Below, in pieces: positions 1 through 7,403 of a DNA stretch of 15,642 nt. The DNA comes from JAEZJZ01 sp964450265 (lineage in GTDB: Bacteria > Bacillota > UBA994 > UBA5500). The notes beneath the pieces are model-generated. The model saw nothing but the letters and a program-made list of their open reading frames with translations, did no database searches and was not told the DNA's origin. The stretch is taken from contig CAYVCY010000036.1 of NCBI GenBank assembly GCA_964450265.1, forward strand, positions 1-15,642, read 5' to 3'. The position numbers were made by a program, and so were the translations under genes. Each line of letters opens with the position of its first letter. Position 1 is the stretch's first letter.

Positions 1-6
1 CCGCTG

Positions 7-72
7 ATGTGACAGGGGGGACGGATCTTTTGTCACACAAGTGTGACAAAAGATCCGTCCCCCCTGTCACAT
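7..72. repeat. Long palindrome (32-bp arms, 2-nt loop)
   Basis: Positions 7-38 and 41-72 are exact reverse complements separated by only AA. Each arm begins with TGACAGGGGGGAC and ends near TGTCACAC, so the arm itself contains a nested TGACA...TGTCA pair. It lies 7 bases past the stop of the DUF4153 gene, so in RNA it would form a very stable 3' hairpin. No T-run follows, so calling it a terminator is an inference. It shares the TGACA + GGGGAC core with the hairpins at 5439-5471 and 8172-8211, which suggests a dispersed REP-like family. Confidence 0.85.
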
Positions 73-79
73 AACCCAG

Positions 80-1864
80 CTAAGGGATAGAGACCAGGAC
101 GAACATGTTGTAGTCGATGCCGTCATCTTCGTCGCTGCCTTGAACAGCATGGATGTTCTGGAAGATAATCCGCAGCTGACCCTGCTCGCTGGATGCGTCT
201 AGGGTCATTCTCTCGACGGGCAAGAACCTCTCTGCGGGACCACCAGCGTCCATCAGGCTGGTCGCGAAGTCCTGCAATCCGGTGGCTACCAGCTCTGTCC
301 CGGCGCTGTCCTGCACCAATACACGGGCTTCGTGGGCGGATACGCGCTCCACCAGCAAGCGATAGTCCTTCCCACGAATGGTAAACTCCTGCGAGAACTC
401 TCCCTGCTCTCGATAGCGAGAGCAGGAGGCCTCCAGCAGGACATCGTAACCGCCGATCGGCAGCACCCCCTGGCGATCGAGGTTGGCGTAGAAGCGAGTG
501 ATGTCTCCCACCATGTAGGCATAGGTAGGTTCAAACCCGAGGGCGCTTTTCATGTCCCGGTGGGGCTGAAATTCCTCTGGCAACCAGCTTACCTGCGGCA
601 GATAGTTCCGCTGATCCAAGTAATTGAGGATGTTGGTGGCTTCCCGACGCAGGTCGAAGTCCACTTCGCTCTTAGGGTGCAGTTGCCCTTCCGCCAGCAC
701 CCCTGCCGACTGCAACAACCCTTCCAGACGGGAAACCTGGCTGAGACGGGAGACGTTAAAGGCATCCACCGGGGGAATGACGGAAAAGATGGCCAATGCG
801 GCGGCCAAGAGGGCGATGATGCCGTTTCTGGTCACAGGGCGCAGCGAGAGGACAACCCCCACCACCAGAGAGAAGATACCAAACAAGGTCATGTAGTAGC
901 GGGATTCGGTGATGCCGTAGGCGCGCAGCCGAATAGCGACCGAGATCATCTGCATAATCACGATTGGAACCAAGGCTTTAGGAAAAAGGCCTTGATAGAG
1001 CACGGCAGAGCGGTTGCTCAAGCGGCTGGCCAAGACATAGACCAGCAAACCAGCGGCTGAGTATCCCAGGATCATCGGGCCCAGCTGGCCGATGGGCCAG
1101 TTCCTGGTGACAACGATCTTGAGGAAATAGGCAAACAGCACCGCTGTATAAGCGGCGATCAAGGGGATGGCGATGTGTGCCACCAAGATCTCCAAGATGC
1201 GTGGATACTGGCTGGCCTCTTTGGCCACAGTCCGATCCGCAGCCAGACTGGAGTTAAAACGGGGCAACAGCGACAGGTAATGAATGGGGGCAAAGAGGAT
1301 CCAGACAATGGCCATCATATATCCATAGGTGTCGCTGTCCATGTTGAATAGCAGCACATCGATGGCCAGAATCAAGGCCGCTAACCCTGCCGAAAGTACC
1401 CCGGCATAGAGAACCGAGGTCATTGCCGACTTAAAATGAACCAAGGCCACGCTGTTGAAATCACACTTACCCCGGAATGATGGCAGCCAGATAAAAGCGC
1501 AGAACATGGCGAAGACCGCCACAGAGGTTCTGGCCCCTACCTGATAGTCGATTGCTGGCGCAGAAGCGATGATCAAATAGTAGCCCAAAGTGATTAGCAC
1601 AGAGAGAGCGTAAACGCCAATCCGCCTCCTGGCTAGACCTGGGAAACGTTCGCAGGCGAACTGGGCGGTGACGCCCGAGAAAGCGGCAAACAAGAAAACA
1701 AACATCAACTTCTGTATCAGTAGGCTAGGAGTACTGTGCAAGGAGATCATGTGGCAAGTTAAGGCTGTGGCACCGACTAGGCTGACCACCGTCAGCGGAA
1801 ATCGGACGATAGCCTGGGCCAAGCCTTGCAGCATCCTGGCAATGGTCTCGAACAAACGTCTCAT
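80..1864 (-). CDS. DUF4153 family polytopic membrane protein
   Basis: This 594-residue protein is hydrophobic for about its first 370 residues, with roughly eleven membrane segments by eye (for example near residues 21-41, 49-68, 81-103, 145-170, 228-251, 325-345 and 348-368). A soluble C-terminal region of about 220 residues follows. The N-terminal RFPLTVVSLVGATAL stretch and the overall architecture match DUF4153 membrane proteins, for which no biochemical function is established. The ATG start is preceded by AGAGGGGAGAG at a spacing of about five bases. It is monocistronic as far as the window shows: the upstream neighbour (GNAT gene) is separated by 162 bases. The gene ends beside the long palindrome at 7-72. 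The family assignment is from recognised pattern, not a search. Confidence 0.75.
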   Translation of the reverse strand: MRRLFETIARMLQGLAQAIVRFPLTVVSLVGATALTCHMISLHSTPSLLIQKLMFVFLFAAFSGVTAQFACERFPGLARRRIGVYALSVLITLGYYLIIASAPAIDYQVGARTSVAVFAMFCAFIWLPSFRGKCDFNSVALVHFKSAMTSVLYAGVLSAGLAALILAIDVLLFNMDSDTYGYMMAIVWILFAPIHYLSLLPRFNSSLAADRTVAKEASQYPRILEILVAHIAIPLIAAYTAVLFAYFLKIVVTRNWPIGQLGPMILGYSAAGLLVYVLASRLSNRSAVLYQGLFPKALVPIVIMQMISVAIRLRAYGITESRYYMTLFGIFSLVVGVVLSLRPVTRNGIIALLAAALAIFSVIPPVDAFNVSRLSQVSRLEGLLQSAGVLAEGQLHPKSEVDFDLRREATNILNYLDQRNYLPQVSWLPEEFQPHRDMKSALGFEPTYAYMVGDITRFYANLDRQGVLPIGGYDVLLEASCSRYREQGEFSQEFTIRGKDYRLLVERVSAHEARVLVQDSAGTELVATGLQDFATSLMDAGGPAERFLPVERMTLDASSEQGQLRIIFQNIHAVQGSDEDDGIDYNMFVLVSIP

Positions 1865-1996
1865 ATAACTCTCCCCTCTCTGGTTAGCTTACCCATGGGG
1901 CCTTGACCCCTTTCCCTCAATTGTTCGTTTGTTGTGGTCGCCTACAGGTAATTAGACGCAGCGAAGAGCAGAAAGATGCGCTTTCCAGCGAAGATG

Positions 1997-2022
1997 TGTC
2001 AGGTGCGGGGATGCCGCTGACA
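1997..2022. repeat. Imperfect hairpin at the 3' end of the GNAT gene
   Basis: TGTCA (1997-2001) and TGACA (2018-2022) flank an inner GCGG/CCGC pair around a short loop. It begins 4 bases beyond the GNAT stop codon. The TGACA arms and a GGGG run recall the better palindromes at 7-72, 5439-5471 and 8172-8211, so it may be a decayed copy; the inner pairing has an unpaired GGT, and the resemblance could be chance. Confidence 0.3.
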
Positions 2023-2026
2023 TGGG

Positions 2027-2905
2027 TTACGCTTGGCAGATGGTTGGAAACATAAAACACTCTGGGAATTGGAAGTCTCTAGGCAAGTAGAACAACCCAT
2101 CCTGGGACTGCCAATCCTCGCAGAGCACAGACAGGTTAGTGTCATCTGGCGTAAAATGAAACTGCACTCGGGTAATTCCTGGTACCAGTATGGCGGCGAC
2201 GATCTGATCGAGACTAAATGGCTGAGCGCTGATCACGTCGTAAAGCTGCAGCAGCTCACCCTCGCTCCGGTAAATGGCGACGGCGTCTAGATGGGGCAAG
2301 TAGTAGAGGTCGTTGCCACATAGATGCAGGCAATAGAACATCAGCAACCAGGTATCATTGACCACCCCAAGAGTCTGCGAGACCGGCACGCGCTGACGGC
2401 TAAGCCGCAGCAACGTCTCCAAGTCCTTACGCTGAGACAGGTCCAAGCGATAGGGTGCGCTCGACGCCGACGGCAAGTGCGCCACCGAGGCAGAGAATTG
2501 TTTCTGCTGCAGACACTGGAAGCCGAACCTGGGATAGAAATCTAGCACAGAGCGATTAGCGAACAGAAAGGCTAGATCGTAAGAGCCGGCATGATGGTCC
2601 AGGGCTATGCGCATCAGTTTCCCTGCCAACCCCTGCCCCCGATAATCCGGATGGGTGATCACCGTTCCCACCTGGATAGCTTTGATCGGTTCTCCCAAAC
2701 AAACCATATCCATGCGACTGATGGAAACGTTAGCAACCACCCGCTGATCGTGCAGAAAAGAAAAGCAGACGTAGCGGTCATTCCAATAGCCCCTGCTGTA
2801 CCAACGCTCAAAATCGATGTTAAAAGCCTCCTTCGCCAGCTGGGAGAAGCTGTGGCGATATCGATCATTGTGCTTGTAGTCTTGAACGAAACATAAATCC
2901 GTCAT
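2027..2905 (-). CDS. GNAT-family N-acetyltransferase
   Basis: The 292-residue protein carries the acetyl-CoA binding motif A of the GNAT superfamily at about residues 80-100 (VGTVITHPDYRGQGLAGKLM, with the R/Q-x-x-G-x-G/A turn), followed by FANRSVLDFYPRFGF at about 115-129, the usual GNAT beta6-alpha4 segment. It should transfer an acetyl group from acetyl-CoA to an amine, but the substrate cannot be read from sequence. The length exceeds a single GNAT domain (about 150 residues); the C-terminal 150 residues could be a second, degenerate GNAT or SCP2-like half as in Eis-type enzymes, which is a guess. The ATG start has GGAGGTG about six bases upstream. It is divergent from the peroxiredoxin gene across a 296-base shared upstream region, which holds a TATAAT on the minus strand at 2960-2955 without a convincing -35. 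Confidence 0.8.
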   Translation of the reverse strand: MTDLCFVQDYKHNDRYRHSFSQLAKEAFNIDFERWYSRGYWNDRYVCFSFLHDQRVVANVSISRMDMVCLGEPIKAIQVGTVITHPDYRGQGLAGKLMRIALDHHAGSYDLAFLFANRSVLDFYPRFGFQCLQQKQFSASVAHLPSASSAPYRLDLSQRKDLETLLRLSRQRVPVSQTLGVVNDTWLLMFYCLHLCGNDLYYLPHLDAVAIYRSEGELLQLYDVISAQPFSLDQIVAAILVPGITRVQFHFTPDDTNLSVLCEDWQSQDGLFYLPRDFQFPECFMFPTICQA

Positions 2906-3034
2906 GGCTGCACCTCCAAGTCTAATTGGTCAACACTTTCATCAGAACCTGATTATTATACCTGATATTCTTCTTGGAGGTACCATTCGCCTGCAGGCAG
3001 GCATATGTAGACCTTAAATATTCGGATAATATAA

Positions 3035-3049
3035 CAATAATCATTATTG
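3035..3049. promoter_or_regulatory. Fur/PerR-like 7-1-7 operator
   Basis: CAATAAT-C-ATTATTG is a perfect 7-1-7 inverted repeat. Its inner ATAAT-N-ATTAT core is that of Fur-superfamily boxes (PerR, Fur, Zur), although the outer positions differ from the Bacillus PerR consensus. It overlaps the -35 hexamer of the peroxiredoxin promoter, which suits a repressor. A peroxide-sensing PerR-type regulator is the natural candidate given the gene controlled; the identity is inferred. Confidence 0.55.
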
Positions 3050-3075
3050 ATTATCTTCCGTTGGAAGATTATAAT
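3047..3075 (+). promoter_or_regulatory. Sigma-A type promoter of the peroxiredoxin gene
   Basis: TTGATT (3047-3052), a 17-base spacer and a perfect TATAAT (3070-3075). Within the spacer is a second inverted repeat, TCTTCC-GTT-GGAAGA (3054-3068). Transcription would begin near 3082, leaving a leader of about 120 bases before the start codon; no known riboswitch was recognised in that leader. Confidence 0.7.
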
Positions 3076-3201
3076 GGGATCATATAGAGCTTTCTGGGAT
3101 GAAACCTGAAGGCTCCTATCGCATCGCTGGGCTGCTCTCTGAAGGCAGAACAAATGGCTTGCAGAGAATGCCCATCGGTAGAAAAGAGGAGGGGAATTTG
3201 G

Positions 3202-3798
3202 ATGACAGTCATGGTTGGAAAACCGGCACCAAACTTCACGGCCAGCGCCTTCCATCAAGACAAGTTTACCAAGATCGAGCTGGAACAGCTGCGTGGCAAA
3301 TGGGTAGTCCTCTGCTTCTATCCGGGAGACTTTACCTTCGTCTGACCGACGGAACTCACATCGATAGCGGTTCGCTATCCCGAATTGCAGGCGTTGGATG
3401 TAGAAGTGCTCAGTTGCAGTGTAGACAGCGTCCACTCACACAAGGTTTGGCAAGAGACAGAGCTCTCCAAGATGGTGGAAGGCGGAGTCCCTTATCCGAT
3501 GTTATCAGACCAGGGCGGAAAACTGGGTAAGCTGTATGGTGTTTATAGCGAAGATGCCGGCGTGAACGTGCGTGGTCGCTTTCTGATCGATCCCGACGGC
3601 ATCGTACAGGCGATGGAAGTGCTCACCCCACCTGTAGGCCGCAACGATGCCGAATTGCTGAGGCAAGTAAAGGCATATCAGCATCAACGTGCTACTGGAG
3701 AAGTGATCCCGGCAGGCTGGCAACCTGGCAAACCCACATTAAAACCGTCAACCGCTTTGACCGGTAGGGTATGGGAAGTCTGGAAACCAGAAGCCTAG
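3202..3798 (+). CDS. Selenocysteine-containing AhpC/TSA peroxiredoxin (TGA read through as Sec)
   Basis: Read with TGA at 3343-3345 as selenocysteine, this is a 198-residue typical AhpC/Prx1-type peroxiredoxin that reduces H2O2 or organic peroxides in the cytoplasm. The active site reads FYPGDFTFV-U-PTEL with Sec at residue 48, exactly where the peroxidatic Cys belongs (T45 three residues before it, conserved Arg region VRGRFLIDPDG at 123-133). The two halves are in the same frame with no other stop. A hairpin fitting a bacterial SECIS starts 17 bases after the TGA. The ATG at 3202 is chosen because AGAGGAGGGG lies 7 bases upstream; an in-frame ATG at 3154 has no such site. Oddly, the C-terminal motif that normally holds the resolving Cys (VCPA) is VIPA (I169); only C38 and C72 remain, so recycling must use an external thiol or an unusual partner. 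Conventional gene callers would split it into 3202-3345 and 3385-3798. The alternative, a nonsense mutation or base error in a Cys codon, is less likely given the hairpin. Confidence 0.88.
3343..3379 (+). promoter_or_regulatory. UGA codon plus bacterial SECIS hairpin
   Basis: The TGA at 3343-3345 is followed by GATAGCG (3363-3369), loop GTT (3370-3372) and CGCTATC (3373-3379), a perfect 7-bp stem. The loop begins with G and contains GU, as SelB-binding bacterial SECIS loops do, and the loop G lies 24 bases beyond the UGA, within the known 16-37 range. The hairpin is inside the coding sequence (codes for SIAVRYP-like residues), as expected for bacterial Sec insertion. Confidence 0.82.
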
Positions 3799-3818
3799 GC
3801 AAGCCGCCGATAATACAT

Positions 3819-3857
3819 AATCCCCTGGGACCGCGCGTGGGCCCAGGGGATTCTTCT
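3819..3857 (+). terminator. Intrinsic terminator after the peroxiredoxin gene
   Basis: Perfect 11-bp stem AATCCCCTGGG (3819-3829) / CCCAGGGGATT (3842-3852) with a 12-base loop, followed by TTCTTCTT-like pyrimidine-rich sequence. It begins 21 bases after the stop and sits between convergent genes, so it may also serve the SLC13 gene on the minus strand, where the following tract is less T-rich. Confidence 0.85.
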
Positions 3858-3897
3858 TGATCGTTGAAGCTAGGCAGCCCCTAAGGCAATAACTGGG

Positions 3898-5352
3898 CTA
3901 TCCCACGATGCCAAACAGTCGCCACAGTGGAATGCTGAGGCAAATGGCCAAGGCGATGACGGACACGAAGATCAAGGAAGCTCTGGCGGTGTCGCCAGAG
4001 GTGATCACATCCTGCCCCGAGGCGCCGACAGCCACGATATAGGTCGCACTCTGGTAAGGCAAAAAGAAGACCAAATGTCCGATATACTGCACGGCGAAGC
4101 CCAATACCCATACGCTCAAGCCGGCCTGCTGAGCTACAGCCGCCAGAACCAGAATAAGGATAGTGGACAGCGCATTAACAGAGACGACCAGAAAGCGCAG
4201 CCCGATGGCGATGGCCATCAGTGCCGCGATGAAGAACAGACAATTGCCGCTGAGTGGAGACAGGAGCAGAGAAACCCGTTCGCCCAAGAAGTTGTCTATT
4301 CCTAAAGCAGGGATGACCACTCCCAGGTTGAGGATTATTCCTAGGAAAATCAAGGTCGACCAGCCGAGCTCGGACTGCAACGCCTTCTTATCCACCACCC
4401 CGGTAGCAAGCAGGACTGCCAATCCGGAGAGCGCCACCGTAACCGCATGGATACCGTGCATCCCCTCGGTCACCCACAAAGCGATAGCCACGGCCAGCAC
4501 GGCCAAGGTGATCTTCTCTTGATGGGAAAAAGGGCCCAGTTCCCGCAGCTGTCGACTGACTATAGTTGGATCGGCGGCCACCTTCTGCTTAGGAGCCATG
4601 AACAGCATAGTCAGCAGAAACCCTCCGGCAAGTATCATGGCACCGGGCAAAAGGGTTAGCTTCAGCCAACCCATCCAGCTGAGAGCCGCCTGCTCCTGCA
4701 AGGGCAACATATCCAAGATCAGCAGGTTGGTGCTGCTGCCGGTAAGAAAGATCGGTGCGGTGGCCACAAAACCTAAATACATGGCCATAAAGAGACCGGC
4801 ACTCGCCTTGCTCTTCATGGGCAGGCCCATACCGCGCACCAGCTCGGGCACAAACTTAGCAGCGATACTCACCTTGGCCACGATGCTAGGAACAGCCGGT
4901 GCGGCTATCAAACCGGTGATCAGCAGGGCCAGCGACTGACCGAAGTAAGTCGGCGGCATCGTTTTCAGCATCAACAGGGTTGACCGTCGCAACAGCCCGG
5001 ATTTGGCCACTCCCAAACCCAAGCCCATCGCCCCCAGCATCAACCACCAGGTCTTGCTGTGAAAAGTGGCGAAAGCAGTTTCGAAGGGAACGATCTGCAA
5101 GGCCACCCAGCCGATACCCATGATCAACGCCACGACGTAGTCATCAAATACTCGACCGATCCAAAAACAAATAGCCGCCGCCAGCAAACCTAGGGTGTAC
5201 ATCGCCTGCGTGGATAGATCGTCCCAAGGGGGCTGCAGGGCGATGAACAGTCCAATGGCGATGCCGGCGACGGCCATGATTGGTTTCAGTCTGTTTCTAG
5301 TTGGTTTGGAGGTAACAACGGTGTTCACAGCTGGAATGCTTGTTGTCTGCAT
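3898..5352 (-). CDS. DASS/SLC13-family sodium:anion symporter
   Basis: The 484-residue inner-membrane transporter has the repeated hydrophobic hairpins of the divalent anion:Na+ symporter family, with a conserved SSTN motif (about residues 206-209, within FLTGSSTNLLIL) that in this family forms part of the Na+ and carboxylate site. A second equivalent loop near FFLPYQSATYIVAVGASGQ lies toward the C terminus. Likely substrates are dicarboxylates, sulfate or related anions; sequence alone does not decide. The start at 5352 is preferred over an upstream in-frame ATG at 5394 because GGGGGAG lies 6-7 bases before it. It is downstream of the DUF2680 gene on the same strand, separated by 114 bases containing the palindrome at 5439-5471. 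Confidence 0.85.
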   Translation of the reverse strand: MQTTSIPAVNTVVTSKPTRNRLKPIMAVAGIAIGLFIALQPPWDDLSTQAMYTLGLLAAAICFWIGRVFDDYVVALIMGIGWVALQIVPFETAFATFHSKTWWLMLGAMGLGLGVAKSGLLRRSTLLMLKTMPPTYFGQSLALLITGLIAAPAVPSIVAKVSIAAKFVPELVRGMGLPMKSKASAGLFMAMYLGFVATAPIFLTGSSTNLLILDMLPLQEQAALSWMGWLKLTLLPGAMILAGGFLLTMLFMAPKQKVAADPTIVSRQLRELGPFSHQEKITLAVLAVAIALWVTEGMHGIHAVTVALSGLAVLLATGVVDKKALQSELGWSTLIFLGIILNLGVVIPALGIDNFLGERVSLLLSPLSGNCLFFIAALMAIAIGLRFLVVSVNALSTILILVLAAVAQQAGLSVWVLGFAVQYIGHLVFFLPYQSATYIVAVGASGQDVITSGDTARASLIFVSVIALAICLSIPLWRLFGIVG

Positions 5353-5438
5353 GTCAGTCTCCCCCAAGAAAGCATAATGTCTTGTATACATCATACCACT
5401 TCCCAGGCGAACTGTGGCCTCCAGCTGCTTCAGTTAAT

Positions 5439-5471
5439 GCTGACACGTGGGGACTGTCCCCGCGTATCAGC
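5439..5471. repeat. REP-like hairpin overlapping the DUF2680 stop codon
   Basis: GCTGACACGTGGGGA (5439-5453) pairs with TCCCCGCGTATCAGC (5457-5471) across a CTG loop, with two G-T wobbles. The right arm contains the stop codon of the DUF2680 gene (TGA on the minus strand at 5469-5467). Core TGACACG-GGGGACTGTCC is shared with 8172-8211. Confidence 0.75.
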
Positions 5472-5919
5472 GCCGGCGGCCTCGGCCCAGCCCGGCTCCC
5501 TGAGCGTTGCCACCGCAACCGAATCCGACACCGAACTGCTTACCCAGCCCGGCTCCACCGGCGCCACCGGCACCAGTCCCAGGGCAGGTGGCCAGGTTCT
5601 CCTGCAGCCCTTGATAGATCTGGTCTGCTTCTTCCTGCGTCAACTGGCCGGCGGCCACCCTCTGATCCAGGATTTCTTTCCTTAACTCCAACATCCTCTG
5701 TTGGAACTCCTCCCAGACATCTGCTTGCATGGCGAGGGCACCATAGGTAGCCCCTTCGCCACGTTGTTCCATCACCGACTCCAGCGGCTGTTCGGTCAGC
5801 TCTGCCACTATTTCCGCTGGAGTGTTCCCACTGGCTGCATAGGCAGCTGCACCGGCACCGAGAACCACCACCAACACCAGGGTGACGCCTACTAGTTTCT
5901 TGATGCTCACGTTTTTCAC
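5467..5919 (-). CDS. Secreted DUF2680 protein with Gly-rich tail
   Basis: A 150-residue protein with a clear Sec signal peptide (KK at 7-8, hydrophobic LVGVTLVLVVVLGAGAAAYA, likely cleavage near residue 28-30), then a charged helical region at about 60-108 (WEEFQQRMLELRKEILDQRVAAGQL, TQEEADQIYQGLQ) that matches DUF2680, a family of small exported Firmicute proteins of unknown function. The tail (about 110-150) is Gly-rich with two cysteines and ends in RGRRR. The 5919 start is GTG with GGAAG about seven bases upstream; a second GTG at 5910 with GAGGTG six bases upstream is equally plausible. It lies 92 bases downstream of the histidine kinase gene, but has its own upstream repeats at 5974-6006, so separate control by the adjacent response regulator is likely. 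Confidence 0.8.
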   Translation of the reverse strand: MKNVSIKKLVGVTLVLVVVLGAGAAAYAASGNTPAEIVAELTEQPLESVMEQRGEGATYGALAMQADVWEEFQQRMLELRKEILDQRVAAGQLTQEEADQIYQGLQENLATCPGTGAGGAGGAGLGKQFGVGFGCGGNAQGAGLGRGRRR

Positions 5920-5973
5920 CTCATATCTTCCGATGTGAGCTTTCGCTCCAACTTAATTATGCCGCCTAATTGT

Positions 5974-6006
5974 GAGCAAACTGTGATCAAAAATGGAGCA
6001 AACTGA
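5974..6006 (-). promoter_or_regulatory. Three tandem 11-bp repeats, candidate response-regulator operator
   Basis: GAGCAAACTG occurs exactly at 5974-5983 and 5996-6005, 22 bases apart; between them at 5985 in the same 11-base phase is a weaker copy, GATCAAAAAT (6 of 10 matches). OmpR/PhoB-type regulators bind such direct repeats on one face of the helix. On the minus strand the array sits about 12 bases upstream of a CATAAT -10 candidate (5961-5956) that has no good -35, as at activator-dependent promoters of this class. The regulator assignment is inferred from adjacency. Confidence 0.6.
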
Positions 6007-6011
6007 AAAAC

Positions 6012-7403
6012 TCACGCCTGATATTGTTCCAGATCAAACCAAACAACAGTGCCAAAACCAAGCTGGCTGTCTATGTGATAGGCTGACCCGTGTGCATCTA
6101 GAATTCCTTTAACTATGGCCAAACCCAGTCCGCTGCCACCAAAGGCCCTCTCCTCGCTGGAGCGTGCTTGGTAGTACTTGTCCCAAACGTGCTCCAGATC
6201 CGCTGGGGAGATCCCTGAGCCGGTATCAGCGACGCTCACCCGCACCTTGCCATCACTCTTCACCGCTTTCAAGGTGATGCTTCCGCCTGGCTCGGTGTGC
6301 TGCAAGCTATTTTGCAGCAGGTTTTGAACCACTTGTGCGATCTTCGCCTCGTCAGCCAAGGCAATCAAGTCAAAGCTCGCCCGTACCTGCAGATTGATTC
6401 CCTGCTGCTGGGCCATGACCGAGTACTTCCCGACAATATCCTGCAGCAACTCACCGATGGAAAAGTCCCGCGAGTTAATCTCCGCATTTCCCGATTGTAG
6501 CAAGGCTAACTGCAGATTGTGGTCGACCAGTTCAGTCAGGCGCTCCGTCTCTTCAATAATGGTTTGTAGATCTTCATCCCGCCGCCCGCGATCGTCTCCG
6601 CTGATGTCGCGGATGGTCTCGGCATAGCCGCGGATGACGCTAAGAGGCGTGCGCAGATCGTGGGAGACGTTGGCAACTAAGTCCCGGCGCAATTGTTCGA
6701 TCTTAGCCAACCGCTCACCCAAGTGATTGATGGATCTTGCCAACATACCGATCTCGTCCTGGCTGTCATGCTCTACCCGGGCGGAAAAGTCTCCCTCAGC
6801 CATAGCGCCTGCCGCCCAGCGCATCTGCTTAATGGGCCGGGCAAAGCCCCGGGCCAACCAGTAGGAAAGGGCGGCAGTCAATGCTAACAGCAAAACGCTG
6901 ACATAAACCAACTGCCGCTTGAGGATGGTCACCGTCTCGGCCACAGCGGCCATCGGCACAGTTGCGATCAAAGCTCCACCGCCACCCTCTAAAGGCAGAC
7001 CGAGCAGAATGTACTCGCTGCCGAAGCGCGGATGGGAAGCAGTCAACTGTACCTGCTGCCCAGATAAAGCCCTCTCATAAAGCCCTCGGGCCATGCCCAT
7101 CATCATTGGCATGTGGCCGACCTGCTCTCCGCTGCTGGCATATACCAAGCGACCTTGAGAATCCAGCCACTCGATGGTCAGGTTCTGGATACTGGCCAAA
7201 CGGTCCAACGCGAACCGCACTTCCTGCAAATTACCCTGCTGGGTCGTCTGCCCAATGGCGTCTAGCTGTTGTTCGATGTTCGAAATACGCATGTCAGCAT
7301 AAAAGGTCTGCAAAAAGACGATCTGTAATAGCCATAACGCCAACAGAATGACCGCCACCAAGGCCATCATGCCCAGCCATAGTTTTCCTCGGATACTGGT
7401 CAT
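6012..7403 (-). CDS. Membrane sensor histidine kinase
   Basis: The 463-residue protein has TM1 at about 10-32, an extracytoplasmic sensor region of about 130 residues (33-163), TM2 at about 164-185, a HAMP linker (about 186-238), a HisKA domain with H-box NVSHDLRTPLSVIRGYAE (phosphoacceptor H248), and a HATPase domain with N-box NLLQNSLQH (N361, N365), G1 DTGSG (393-397) and G2 GGSGLGLAI (422-430). It should autophosphorylate and pass phosphate to the adjacent response regulator. Its ATG overlaps the end of the regulator gene by 4 bases, so the pair is co-translated. The sensor ligand is unknown; the location next to secreted DUF2680 suggests an envelope or external signal. Confidence 0.95.
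   Translation of the reverse strand: MTSIRGKLWLGMMALVAVILLALWLLQIVFLQTFYADMRISNIEQQLDAIGQTTQQGNLQEVRFALDRLASIQNLTIEWLDSQGRLVYASSGEQVGHMPMMMGMARGLYERALSGQQVQLTASHPRFGSEYILLGLPLEGGGGALIATVPMAAVAETVTILKRQLVYVSVLLLALTAALSYWLARGFARPIKQMRWAAGAMAEGDFSARVEHDSQDEIGMLARSINHLGERLAKIEQLRRDLVANVSHDLRTPLSVIRGYAETIRDISGDDRGRRDEDLQTIIEETERLTELVDHNLQLALLQSGNAEINSRDFSIGELLQDIVGKYSVMAQQQGINLQVRASFDLIALADEAKIAQVVQNLLQNSLQHTEPGGSITLKAVKSDGKVRVSVADTGSGISPADLEHVWDKYYQARSSEERAFGGSGLGLAIVKGILDAHGSAYHIDSQLGFGTVVWFDLEQYQA

Noticed and set aside
332..1060. 242-residue plus-strand ORF
   Set aside because: It is antisense to the DUF4153 gene; its composition (many Q, H, R) is typical of a shadow frame, with no ribosome site seen.
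2956..3435. 159-residue ORF on the minus strand
   Set aside because: It overlaps the promoter and the first half of the peroxiredoxin gene on the other strand, has no recognisable domain, and reads as a shadow.
3385..3798. A separate peroxiredoxin fragment starting at TTG 3385
   Set aside because: It lacks an N-terminal half and a ribosome site, and is in frame with the upstream half across the TGA; Sec readthrough explains both pieces better.
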